Origin: Deltaproteobacteria bacterium
GTDB taxonomy: Bacteria; Myxococcota_C; UBA6777
DNA: 64,000 nucleotides
NCBI GenBank assembly: GCA_006226375.1
Contig: SBHC01000018.1
Location: 1 to 64,000 of the forward strand
Reading direction: 5' to 3'
Made by a program: the position numbers and the translations under genes. Each line of letters begins with the position of its first letter. Position 1 is the stretch's first letter. The notes beneath the pieces were generated by a model. That model was not told the DNA's origin. It was given only the letters and a program-made list of their open reading frames with translations, and ran no database searches. Positions 1 to 8,838 of the stretch are shown here, piece after piece.

Positions 1-41
1 GATACTGCCATTGGTGGGAAAGTAGGTCATCGCCGGGACTC
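1..41 (+). rRNA. rrf: 5S rRNA, 3' end only (cut by window start)
   Basis: The first ~41 bases carry the conserved 3' part of bacterial 5S rRNA: the GGGAAAGTAGGTCATCGCC block that forms the helix IV / loop E side, followed by the strand that would close helix I. The 5' two thirds lie outside the window. A strong intrinsic terminator follows directly, as expected for the end of an rRNA operon. The exact 3' end is estimated. Confidence 0.8.
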
Positions 42-43
42 TG

Positions 44-78
44 AAAAGGCTCGTTACTTCACAGTAGCGGGCCTTTTC
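44..78 (+). terminator. Intrinsic terminator of the rRNA operon
   Basis: Bases 44-57 (AAAAGGCTCGTTAC) pair with 64-77 (GTAGCGGGCCTTTT) around a 6-base loop. The 14-bp stem has only two G-U pairs and ends in a T-rich arm. It sits immediately after the 5S rRNA end and before the first protein gene. Confidence 0.85.
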
Positions 79-210
79 TATTTTAAGAATACGCTCCTTT
101 CTTTTCTCTCTGGCTCACCAACAAAGCACCTTGACCCCTTTTGTTTTCCTCTGTTTTCCGATATGATGGAGGGCCGGAAGAACCTTCAACGTATGAGAGA
201 AGGAAGACGT

Positions 211-2913
211 ATGGTGAGCGCGATTGGGGATATGTTTTCGAGAAGTCTTAGGACCTTCTTAAGACCAGTGATGCCTCTATGGGAAGATCCACAAGTGATG
301 GAGCTTGTGATCCATGGTTCCTCGGAAATTTGGGTGGATCGAGGCCGGTCACTGGAGAAGGTCGAAGAGGTCTTTCCTGCTGACCAATTGAGCCAGGCCA
401 TCCGTCAGATTGGTCAACTGGTGGGGGTTCTTATCAATGAAGAAAATCCACACCTCTCCAAACAGTTGCCTGACGGAACAGAGTTATCTATCGCAGTCCC
501 TCCGCTTGCAAAAGCCGGTCCGATTGTCGCGATTCGCAAAGGACAATACGAACAACCTACCCTGGGCCATCTGATTGAGAATGACTTCCTTACAGCGGCA
601 GTTGCAGAGTTTGTGCAACTTTCGTTGGAGGCGCAACAATCGATTTTGTTGGTAGGGGCAACGGGAAGTGGGGTTCAGACCCTGTTTCAAGCCTTGGTTC
701 GCTCGTTGCCTTCGGGAGAACGACTGGTTCGCCTGGAGCGAGAGAGCCCAACGCCTCTTGAACATCCCCATATCATGTCGTTTGCTTTGTCGTCGGAAGG
801 TTCGGAGCGTGTACCTCTGCAGTCCTTGCTGTCCACGGTGATGATGCTTCGGCCCCATCGCGTGTTGGTGGAGCGCATGGGACAAGAAGACGTTGCTACC
901 TTGTTGCCTTGGTTGTCAGGTGGATTTCCTGGCTCAGTCGGAACTTTGCGGGCCTTTAGCGTAGAACACGCCGTGCAAGTTCTTGAGATGTGGGGATTGC
1001 GTGAGTCGTCCAATCTTTCAGTGACTGCCGTTCGCTCCCAAGTGGCCTCAGCTTTTCCGCTTGTGATTGCCTGCAAACGTCTGGTCAATGGGACGGCCCA
1101 GGTTGACGCTGTCTCAGAGCTGTTGCCTCTTTCTGACAAAGGGGATTGTCGGGTTCTTCCATTGTTTCGGCGACGTTTCTTGGATCGTTCTCGAACATCG
1201 GAGAATGCTGTAGATGAGCCTTCAGGAGTCTTGCTTCCTGTGGGTCACATTCCGTCGTTTTGGAGTCATGTGCGGCATTTGCGCGGTGGACTCCTGGATC
1301 GAGCATTTTTCCACCCTGCGAATTACAACAACGAAGGAATCCGTCTGGAGAACAAGGCGATTCCCGCGATGGCACCTGTGGGCGTGTCGATGGAAGAAGG
1401 GGAGGAGAGAGAAACTCGCTCTCGCCCAACGACTGTGGAGCGCGATGTTCGCGAATTACGAGAAAACCGTGAACCATCCAACGAAGCTCGAAGCGCGCCA
1501 AACAAAGGGGAGACTCCTGCTTCGGCGCGTGCCTTGGAATCCAAGCTTCGAAAACGCCTTCAAGAGACCGTGCTTCCCACACCAGCAGATGACGACGATG
1601 AAGATGATGCAGACGAGACATTCTTGCAGCACTCCTCGCCGGAAGCACCACCAACAGAGGCGCCCTTGTCCATTGGTCCTGTGGGCTCCCAAGATCACAG
1701 CAAGGATCTTCCAACAGAGCCCGGCCAGAGCCTCAGCTCTCTGATGGGTGAAGCTGAAGAGAACAAGCCAAGCCCTGTCGCACCTTCTGTTCCTCCAGCG
1801 TTTTCGGCGCCGCCGATGGAAGACAGTCAAACCTTGGTTCATCCTGTTGAGCCTGCGGTTGTACCCAACGATTCGAATCCCAGCCCCACTTTGAACAAAG
1901 CCCCCACACGGGTGGCTCCGAAACAGGTTGCATCTCAACCCCAAGAGCCCGCCGCAGCCATTCCTGGACTTGGGCCCTCCCACATGATGGCAAAGTCTCA
2001 GCAAGTCGTGTTGGGTGGTAAAGGTTTGATGGATTCACAAGAGATCTCTTCGGCGCTCACTGTAAGCCGAACCACACCACCTCGCACCAACAAAGAAGGT
2101 ATATCCACTGCCCCCCATGTTCCCCTGGAAGCTGAGATGTTGGCGGTCAGGCAAGACATCGATACGTCGTCGGAGGAGCCTCATTCCCTCGACATCTCCG
2201 ACATGGTTGTGGAGGAAGAAAACTCTTCTATCGTGAGCGAAGCGGATCTCCGTTGGGTGGAGCAAGAGCTACGAGAGCAAGCCCCGCTGCGACAACGTGA
2301 CAACTCTCCTCATTTGGCAACCGAAGTGGTGCCTCGTGAGATGATGGCGTCCAAGCGTCCAGCTCTGCCAGAGCAAGATCTCTATACCGATCCAGAAGAC
2401 ACATTTCGACATGGGCAACACACGCCCGTCTTGAACCAGGGGCAGCCCCAAAGCGAAACGGTTCGGGAGATCTCCTCCGTGGAGGACGACCCCAACTTAA
2501 CGCACATTCCAGCGCGATTCACGGAGTCGAACAGCGCGTCGTCGGTGATGGTGCGCCGTGGAAGCCGTCAGGTGATTGCTCCAAACCCTTCCGGTCCAGA
2601 ACACACTGCGGATATCAGCAGCGCTTCCACCTCGATTCGAGGACGTTCGCCGCTCGTGGAGCCAGCGTTTGGGCCAGTCCAAAACGAACGGAAAGGCCCA
2701 CCGCCCATCCCCTCACAAGGTTCACTACCTGCGCCCGGTCCTTCTCGACCGGTTGGACCTCCTCCGCTTCCTGGAAGTCGTCCACAAGGGATCCGTCCTC
2801 CTTCCAGTCCACCTCCTCAGATGTTGTCCTTGGAAGACTCGGGCAATGATGAGGGCTCCAACGAAGCGACTTTGATTCGCGGTCGTCGCCCACCTCCTTA
2901 CAAGAAGGATTAA
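211..2913 (+). CDS. Degenerate CpaF/TadA-type secretion ATPase with long disordered C-terminal region
   Basis: The first ~330 residues follow the CpaF/TadA/VirB11 plan: an N-terminal domain with the LPDGTEL...PPL...GPIVAIRK block, then a P-loop region. The nucleotide site is broken: the Walker A reads GATGSGVQT (catalytic Lys lost, about residue 155 from this start), the Walker B region reads RVLVERMG instead of the family's RIIVGEVRG, and the conserved His box is RAF. This suggests a non-hydrolysing pseudo-ATPase. The remaining ~570 residues are Pro/Ser/Glu-rich and low in complexity, ending in a basic Pro-rich tail. I place the start at ATG 211, which has AGGAAG four bases upstream; ATG 163 and 193 in the same frame have no good ribosome site. 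No tad/pilus genes are adjacent. Convergent with the kinase downstream. Confidence 0.8.
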   Translation: MVSAIGDMFSRSLRTFLRPVMPLWEDPQVMELVIHGSSEIWVDRGRSLEKVEEVFPADQLSQAIRQIGQLVGVLINEENPHLSKQLPDGTELSIAVPPLAKAGPIVAIRKGQYEQPTLGHLIENDFLTAAVAEFVQLSLEAQQSILLVGATGSGVQTLFQALVRSLPSGERLVRLERESPTPLEHPHIMSFALSSEGSERVPLQSLLSTVMMLRPHRVLVERMGQEDVATLLPWLSGGFPGSVGTLRAFSVEHAVQVLEMWGLRESSNLSVTAVRSQVASAFPLVIACKRLVNGTAQVDAVSELLPLSDKGDCRVLPLFRRRFLDRSRTSENAVDEPSGVLLPVGHIPSFWSHVRHLRGGLLDRAFFHPANYNNEGIRLENKAIPAMAPVGVSMEEGEERETRSRPTTVERDVRELRENREPSNEARSAPNKGETPASARALESKLRKRLQETVLPTPADDDDEDDADETFLQHSSPEAPPTEAPLSIGPVGSQDHSKDLPTEPGQSLSSLMGEAEENKPSPVAPSVPPAFSAPPMEDSQTLVHPVEPAVVPNDSNPSPTLNKAPTRVAPKQVASQPQEPAAAIPGLGPSHMMAKSQQVVLGGKGLMDSQEISSALTVSRTTPPRTNKEGISTAPHVPLEAEMLAVRQDIDTSSEEPHSLDISDMVVEEENSSIVSEADLRWVEQELREQAPLRQRDNSPHLATEVVPREMMASKRPALPEQDLYTDPEDTFRHGQHTPVLNQGQPQSETVREISSVEDDPNLTHIPARFTESNSASSVMVRRGSRQVIAPNPSGPEHTADISSASTSIRGRSPLVEPAFGPVQNERKGPPPIPSQGSLPAPGPSRPVGPPPLPGSRPQGIRPPSSPPPQMLSLEDSGNDEGSNEATLIRGRRPPPYKKD

Positions 2914-2989
2914 GGGAGTTTGTTGGACTGGAGAGATTGAGATATGAAGGGGAGGGGAGGATTGTGTGGGCAGAAAGCTCACAAGGTCC

Positions 2990-4891
2990 TTAATCTTCGT
3001 CGTTGTCTTTGTTGGACGATTCTTGCTGGAGGGTCACTTTGAGGCTAAGGGTTTGTCCGTCTTGCAACTCAAACCGATGGTTGTAGGTCTTGTACCCTTT
3101 GAGGCTGGCGCGCAAACTGTATTTCAGACCGCTGATGAGCCCGCTTTGTTGGCGCTTGCTGCTTCCTGTCAACGGCTGACCGTTGATGGTGACGCGGGCT
3201 TCCGGTGGATGGACCAGAACCTGAAGCGTGGTGGGCCGTGAGGTTGGAGGTGCCATTCCGATAGGATCTTGCCGTTGCTGATAGTAGATAAAGCCAAACG
3301 CAACGCCACCACCCAAAAGTCCCAGGAAAAGACTTGTCAAAATTAGCGCCTTCCAAGGGCTCTTTTTGAGCTGCTGGTTGGGAGCTGTTGGAGCCGAGTT
3401 GGGGGTCATCGGTGCCGGTGCCGCTGTCGGAACCGAAGGACCATGGAACTGAGGCGCTGGGGGGAGAGCCTGCTCCACAGGCAGTGGAGCCGTTGGTTTT
3501 TGGGCCGGTGGCTCGCCAATACCCACAGACGGGATGTACAGAGGGGGAGGCGGCGTTTTGGTTGGGGGAAGAATCCCTGGTGGCAGGTCCATGCTGGGGC
3601 TTACCGCAGAAGGGATATCAAGCGCGCCTGTTGCTGAGGCTGGCGTCGCTGCTGCAGAAGGAAGGTTCAAGGCTCCAGGAGGCATTTGTTGTGTGGCAAA
3701 GAAGTCGGCGACTTCCTTGGAGTCCAGGGGCATCGTCGGTGGATCGTTGCTCGGAAGAGTCCCTTGTGATGTGGTCTCGTTGGGATCCAGTTGGGTCGTC
3801 AAATCCGCCAAAGGACTCTCTGACAGGGCTTGTGTCGGGTCATCACCAAAGTCGTCGACAGAAGCAGGACCAGACGGAACGGAAGGATAATATTGTGCGG
3901 CCTCAGCTTCAGAGACGGCCGGCATCGACGCGCGGGTTGGTGCCGCCCCGCTGTTTTGGTAGTTCTCCGGGTACAAGCTCCCCATAAAGTTGGCCACCAA
4001 ATTGAGGTGCTCGGAGACCCCAAAGTGGTGAAGGATATGGGAGAGCGCGTTGACCAAGTCGTAGGCGTTTTGGTAGCGATACTCGGGAGAAGGCGAGAGC
4101 ATGTAGGTAATGACCTGCTCCAACTCGGGAGGAACATCGTTACGAAATTGCGAAAGAGGGGGAACCTGACACGCCTGGACAAGCTGGATCGTGCGGATGT
4201 CGGACTCACCTTGGAACAACCGTCGCCCGCTCAACATCTCCCAGAAGGCAACACCCAAAGAGAAGATATCACTGGCCGTGGAGGCTCCTTTGCCCACCAA
4301 CTGTTCGGGAGCAAGGTACGAGAACTTTCCCTTGATAACACCTGCTGTGGTTTGGAACAGCTTATTGGCGGCTTTGGCGATACCAAAGTCTGTGAGTTTT
4401 ATCGCGCCGTTGAAGCCAATCAGAATGTTCTGAGGGGAGACGTCCCGGTGAATGATGTGGAGAGGGTTGCCCAGTGAATCCACTGCTGAATGCGCAAACG
4501 CCAGGGCTTTGGAGACTTCGTTAATGATCGCTGTCGCTTCACGCACTGGCACCTGTGACATCGACTCAATGGAGCGCTGGATCACCTGTCCCATGTGCTT
4601 CCCGTCGACAAACTCCATCGCGATGTAGTACGCATCGTCCACTTGGCCGACATCGTAGATCTGGACGATATTGGGGTGGGAGAGGTTGCCTACAATGCGA
4701 GCTTCGTCCAGGAACTGGGTGATGAAGTCCTCGTTGCTGGCGAGAGAGGATAGGATGCGTTTGATCGCAACTTCTTTGGCGAAGCCCTGAGGACCTGCGC
4801 TCTCTGCCCGGAAAATTTCCGCCATACCGCCCTGGCCGATCTTCTGGAGCAGCATATAAGGGCCAAACTCTTTGGGATATTGTTCAAACAT
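2990..4891 (-). CDS. Membrane Ser/Thr protein kinase with C-terminal PEGA domain
   Basis: A 633-residue eukaryote-like kinase. Residues ~12-285 are the catalytic domain: Gly loop IGQGGMAEIF, Lys44 in VAIK, Glu64, catalytic loop HRDVSPQN (Asp150), DFG Asp168, and the activation-segment APE. The catalytic-loop Lys of HRDLKPxN is replaced by Ser, a variant I associate with myxobacterial kinases. A Pro/Ala-rich linker (~300-515) leads to one TM helix (~520-545) and a C-terminal PEGA domain (~560-625) that would lie outside the inner membrane. Ribosome site GAGGAG is 8 bases before the ATG. It follows the TPR gene after a 12-base gap, so the two are probably co-transcribed. Substrate unknown. Confidence 0.92.
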   Translation of the reverse strand: MFEQYPKEFGPYMLLQKIGQGGMAEIFRAESAGPQGFAKEVAIKRILSSLASNEDFITQFLDEARIVGNLSHPNIVQIYDVGQVDDAYYIAMEFVDGKHMGQVIQRSIESMSQVPVREATAIINEVSKALAFAHSAVDSLGNPLHIIHRDVSPQNILIGFNGAIKLTDFGIAKAANKLFQTTAGVIKGKFSYLAPEQLVGKGASTASDIFSLGVAFWEMLSGRRLFQGESDIRTIQLVQACQVPPLSQFRNDVPPELEQVITYMLSPSPEYRYQNAYDLVNALSHILHHFGVSEHLNLVANFMGSLYPENYQNSGAAPTRASMPAVSEAEAAQYYPSVPSGPASVDDFGDDPTQALSESPLADLTTQLDPNETTSQGTLPSNDPPTMPLDSKEVADFFATQQMPPGALNLPSAAATPASATGALDIPSAVSPSMDLPPGILPPTKTPPPPLYIPSVGIGEPPAQKPTAPLPVEQALPPAPQFHGPSVPTAAPAPMTPNSAPTAPNQQLKKSPWKALILTSLFLGLLGGGVAFGFIYYQQRQDPIGMAPPTSRPTTLQVLVHPPEARVTINGQPLTGSSKRQQSGLISGLKYSLRASLKGYKTYNHRFELQDGQTLSLKVTLQQESSNKDNDED

Positions 4892-4903
4892 AACACACTC
4901 TCC

Positions 4904-6094
4904 TCACTGCGATGGCTTCCGCCGGGTCTTGTGAGGCGAAGGAGGTTGAGGTTTTTTCGGTGTGATGCGCAGGATCTGGATCCGGGCTTGGGGTCGCTGA
5001 GAAGGTTTGTCTCCGCAGCGAAGTGCCCGAGGATGGCGCAGCAAACGTCGCGCCTCCTTGTTCCCTGGCTCCCGAACCAGCAATTTGCGTAAGGTCTGCC
5101 GGGCTTCCTGACAACGTTGAGCCTGCGACAACAACAACGTTACATACAGATACCCTTCCGAGGCATTGGGCGCAAGTTTCAAGGCGTCTTGCAACTGATC
5201 AATGGCTTGCGACAGCTGCTTTTTCGCGGCTCGCTTCTGGGCTCGTTGGATCTGGTCTGCCATCCAAATTTTTTGTGCCATCAAGCTCATCAACGGATGA
5301 CCGCACTGAGGAAGCCAACGCTTAAGAGTGTTGTACGAGTGGGGTTTGCGCAGAAGCATTCCCTCTGTCATGTACAACCCCACCTGATAACATGGGTGAA
5401 TCTTTCGCTGACGAACAGCGATCGTAAATTGAGCATGGGCTTGAAAGTGTTGGTGCATTGCCAAATACAACAACCCCAGCCGGTAGTGGTACTTGTGGGC
5501 TTGCTTGCTGTACCGGATGGCTTTGACCAGGTTGTGCTCCGCTCGCTTCAGCCAACGTAGGCGTTGTTTCTTGCCCTTTGCCCTTCGCGCACGGTGACGA
5601 AACAGCTCACTGCGTAGCGCCAGCGCAGGTGCGTGCTTGGGATGACGAGAAAGAACGCGACGAACCAAAGTTTGGGCCGTCTTTCTTAAGCGTCGGCGCA
5701 ATGCGAGATGGGCCAACCCCAGAAGAGCGTGGGGATATCCTTTTCGGTAGCGGAGCGCTTTGCGGTAGGAGGCTTCGGCTTGTTGCCACATCTGACTTTT
5801 CTGGTAAAGCCGGCCCAACACCGTATGCAATCGAGCGCTGCGTGGTTTTTTCTTAAGCTGTTGACGAATGCGTTGGATGTAGCGATGGTAGATAGGCTGA
5901 ATCGAACGTCGGGGCGAAGGAGTCGCAGCTTCCACGACGCTGGGGGCAAGGTGGTTTCCACTGAACACCCACCCCAAACACAAACAACAGAACAAGAAGG
6001 TAGGCCGGTACCTTGCTCCGAAATACCTGTGGAGGTTCTGTTGTTGGCCAAATGCCTTTGTTTTATGGGAACGTTCTGGAAACACTGTGTTCAT
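4904..6094 (-). CDS. Secreted or membrane-anchored TPR-repeat protein
   Basis: 396 residues. A hydrophobic segment near residues 32-46 (TFLFCCLCLGWVF) followed by an Ala-rich stretch looks like a signal peptide or anchor after a longish basic leader. Residues ~60-300 contain repeated TPR-type helical pairs (for example LHTVLGRLYQKSQMWQQAEA and LALRSELFRHRARRA), and the protein is unusually Arg/Lys/Gln-rich. The C-terminus is basic and Pro-rich. It lies 12 bases upstream of the Ser/Thr kinase in the same direction, so it may be a partner or scaffold for that kinase; this is inference. Function beyond protein binding is not recognisable. Confidence 0.8.
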   Translation of the reverse strand: MNTVFPERSHKTKAFGQQQNLHRYFGARYRPTFLFCCLCLGWVFSGNHLAPSVVEAATPSPRRSIQPIYHRYIQRIRQQLKKKPRSARLHTVLGRLYQKSQMWQQAEASYRKALRYRKGYPHALLGLAHLALRRRLRKTAQTLVRRVLSRHPKHAPALALRSELFRHRARRAKGKKQRLRWLKRAEHNLVKAIRYSKQAHKYHYRLGLLYLAMHQHFQAHAQFTIAVRQRKIHPCYQVGLYMTEGMLLRKPHSYNTLKRWLPQCGHPLMSLMAQKIWMADQIQRAQKRAAKKQLSQAIDQLQDALKLAPNASEGYLYVTLLLSQAQRCQEARQTLRKLLVREPGNKEARRLLRHPRALRCGDKPSQRPQARIQILRITPKKPQPPSPHKTRRKPSQ

Positions 6095-6264
6095 TATGGA
6101 GAAACCCTGTGGGCTGATGCCTTTAATCTACACTACCTAAATGTGAGAAACAAGACCCCCAATGGCAAGGGAACCCCCGCTTTTTTAGCGTCCTTCCCAG
6201 GTCAAAGAGCCTTGTGTTTCTCTCGGAATCTATCATCGTTTGCTTGAGCAGAAAGGAACAACTT

Positions 6265-8829
6265 TTGTTGGTTTCCAACCCAAAATTCCGGATCTTCGCT
6301 ATGTTGGCCATCCTGGTGCCGTTGCTCATAGGACAACCCAACACAGCCCAGGCCCGCTTGTCCGTGGTCTGGAAAAAACCTCCCAAAACGCTTGTCCGTG
6401 GTCGACACTTTGTTTGGCAAGGTGCTGTGCGCGGACTTCCAGACACGTTGTTGCGACGTGGCGTGGCGATCTCGTTTTTGCTGATGCAATCCCAACGTAC
6501 AATCAGGCTCGGGCAGGTTCCTGTCAATCCCAAGGGCGAATTTGTTTTGGAAGGGGTTGTGTCCTACCAGCTTTCGCCACAAGAGTACAGCCTCGACGTC
6601 CGAATTTTGGTGCCCCAAGCTCGACCCTCTCGAACCCAACAACAAGGTGAGGGCCAAACCGGACGAAAAGGGCAGCCCGGTCGCAAAGGTCAGAGTCCAA
6701 AAGGAGGCCGCACTCCTGCCAAGGCCGGACCTGGAAAAGGTCGCTTGGCTCCTCCCGTCAAAGGAAGCCCTGACAGCAACAATTACGAGAACTTGCCATT
6801 TCAGCCTCGCAAACCCAACCCACAGAAGCCAGGCCAAGCCGATCCCGACAACCCGAACGGTGGCGACTCTCCCGAAGCGAACAACCCCAACCGATTTCCT
6901 GGAGGCGGCAAACCGCCTGCGCAAGGGAAGTCATCGAAAGCGGCCCCTGGCTCTGGAGGAGCCCAAGGACCTGCTCTTCCTCCGCAGGTTCAACGTCGCA
7001 GCAAAAACCTCTCCAAAACCTTGCAGCGAGGTTGGAAGACCACGCAGCGCAAAGCCTCCAGCCGTCGGAACACGGTGCAACCAAACTCTTTTAGAACCCC
7101 CTCGTTTTTGTTGCCGCCCATTCAGCCTGGGGCTCAACCTGGAAACAACGGTTCAAAGAAGGGCCAAGCCGGTTCGGGGTTGGCCAAAAAGGGGCCAAAC
7201 AACGGCTCACAGGCACCCAGAGCCAATCCTGGGTCGGGCAACCCCGACAATCCCAACGGAAAGAAACCCGGTGGTGAGAACGGTGTCGTTCCAGATCGTC
7301 GTAAGACACGAGCCAACCGCGCCCCTGTCGGACAGAACAGCGATCGTGGCAAGGAGCGCCCCAAGTCCAACGACTTTCAAGTCGATTCCTTCCCCAAGCG
7401 GAGGCGTCGGGGGCAAGGCAACGGCAATGGTTCTTCGGATCGTTCGTTTGCAGGGCGAAGAGACAACAGCCAAGGGGCTAGAAGGCAAGGTGAGCCAGGC
7501 CAGGGTGGAGGTTCTGTGCCCACGCCCGGTGGGCGCTTTGAGCCGTCTTTGGATGGCGCAGAGCCCCCAGCAGAAGCCCGGCGACGCCCAGACAACAGGC
7601 CACCCATGATGGTGCCACCTGTGGCGTCCAACTTGAGCGACCCACTCAACCGCAGGCGAAGAAGACGAAAGCCTGTCAATCCTCACAAGGACAGTCTGAT
7701 CTGGAATCGTTCGCAAAACAGCAAGCTCGACCTCAACACCGACATGGGGAACACCTATTTGCGTCAGGTGTTTGAACCGTACATTCCTCATCTCCAGCGG
7801 ATCTCTGTGTTCAGCCGGGTGCGGTCCAACTTCTTGCTGGATCAGGTCGATTCCAACAAGCGAAGGCTCAAAGTCGGTGGACGTCGCAAGGACGGACGTT
7901 CGTATTTTGTCGGACGGGTTCGTGTGGTGCTGTGGCGGCGACGCTGGACGCCGATTCCCAGCGTGTCACCCGAAGCCCGGATCTTGTGGTACCGCACCAC
8001 ATCCAACGTACCTCTGATCTTTGCTCGGGACAAAGGCGACTTGATGTACGTTCGGGCGCGCCGATGGAAAACACCTGTGGTGTACCTGGAGTTTGGGACC
8101 GATGGCAGCCGCGGTTACTTTGGAGGCCAGATCCCTGAAAACATCCGGACTTCCATGTATTCGCGACGGATGCGTCCTTACGTTCCGTACAATGTGCGTC
8201 GTGTGGCGCTCAAGCACATGCGACAGTTTGGCGTGCATCGCGGGATGCCCCTGCATGAAATTTTGCGTGGTGTTGTCCCGTATCTACGGAGCTTTGTGGC
8301 TCGAAAGCTCAAACCCTACGAACGAAAAAGCAATCCTTTTGCTACCCTGTGGCGTTCTCGTGTGGGAGTGTGTCGTCACCGCTCCATGTTGTTTGTGATG
8401 GCGATGCAGTCCTTGGGGTTCCCTGCACGTATGGTGGCCAACCGGGCTCATGCGTTTGCTGAGATTCAATACCCCAACGGTCGCTGGCGGCAGATCGACC
8501 TGGGCGGTGGAGAGGTCCCTCATTGGATGGGCAAGTGGCAGGGCAACAAGTACAAGAAGCCCAAAGACCCGTTCCCCAAGCCGCCCGACAACCCCACGCG
8601 GAGAAAAGAGCTGCCGACGACGCCCAATCCACCACCTCACGCTCCGGATCCTGACAGCAACCAGGTGCCCGGTGTTCGAACGCCTGGAAGGCCTGGACAA
8701 GGCTCCTTCCGGCGCGGTCAAGGTGGCGGCACTGGGCAGCGAATGCGGCTGGTCCCTGGCCTTCCGCCCAAGTTCAAGCGTCGCAAACGAAAGAAACGAA
8801 AACCTTACATTCCCCACACCCGGTTCTAG
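6265..8829 (+). CDS. Secreted transglutaminase-like cysteine protein with long Gly/Pro/Asn-rich linker
   Basis: The start is most likely TTG 6265: GAAAGGA lies 7 bases upstream and translation from there gives a clean signal peptide ending in AQA, whereas the upstream GTG at 6214 has no ribosome site. The protein (854 residues) has an N-terminal beta-like domain, then a very long disordered region (~130-490) rich in Gly, Pro, Lys, Asn and Arg. The C-terminal third has a transglutaminase-like core with Cys703 (GVCRHR), His729 (AHAFAE) and Asp745 (QIDLGG) in the order and spacing of the catalytic triad. A second Pro/basic tail follows. It is the first gene of an operon with the next two genes. 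Such domains can be protease, amidase or cross-linking enzymes; which applies is not visible. Confidence 0.8.
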   Translation: MLVSNPKFRIFAMLAILVPLLIGQPNTAQARLSVVWKKPPKTLVRGRHFVWQGAVRGLPDTLLRRGVAISFLLMQSQRTIRLGQVPVNPKGEFVLEGVVSYQLSPQEYSLDVRILVPQARPSRTQQQGEGQTGRKGQPGRKGQSPKGGRTPAKAGPGKGRLAPPVKGSPDSNNYENLPFQPRKPNPQKPGQADPDNPNGGDSPEANNPNRFPGGGKPPAQGKSSKAAPGSGGAQGPALPPQVQRRSKNLSKTLQRGWKTTQRKASSRRNTVQPNSFRTPSFLLPPIQPGAQPGNNGSKKGQAGSGLAKKGPNNGSQAPRANPGSGNPDNPNGKKPGGENGVVPDRRKTRANRAPVGQNSDRGKERPKSNDFQVDSFPKRRRRGQGNGNGSSDRSFAGRRDNSQGARRQGEPGQGGGSVPTPGGRFEPSLDGAEPPAEARRRPDNRPPMMVPPVASNLSDPLNRRRRRRKPVNPHKDSLIWNRSQNSKLDLNTDMGNTYLRQVFEPYIPHLQRISVFSRVRSNFLLDQVDSNKRRLKVGGRRKDGRSYFVGRVRVVLWRRRWTPIPSVSPEARILWYRTTSNVPLIFARDKGDLMYVRARRWKTPVVYLEFGTDGSRGYFGGQIPENIRTSMYSRRMRPYVPYNVRRVALKHMRQFGVHRGMPLHEILRGVVPYLRSFVARKLKPYERKSNPFATLWRSRVGVCRHRSMLFVMAMQSLGFPARMVANRAHAFAEIQYPNGRWRQIDLGGGEVPHWMGKWQGNKYKKPKDPFPKPPDNPTRRKELPTTPNPPPHAPDPDSNQVPGVRTPGRPGQGSFRRGQGGGTGQRMRLVPGLPPKFKRRKRKKRKPYIPHTRF

Positions 8830-8838
8830 AGGCAATTG

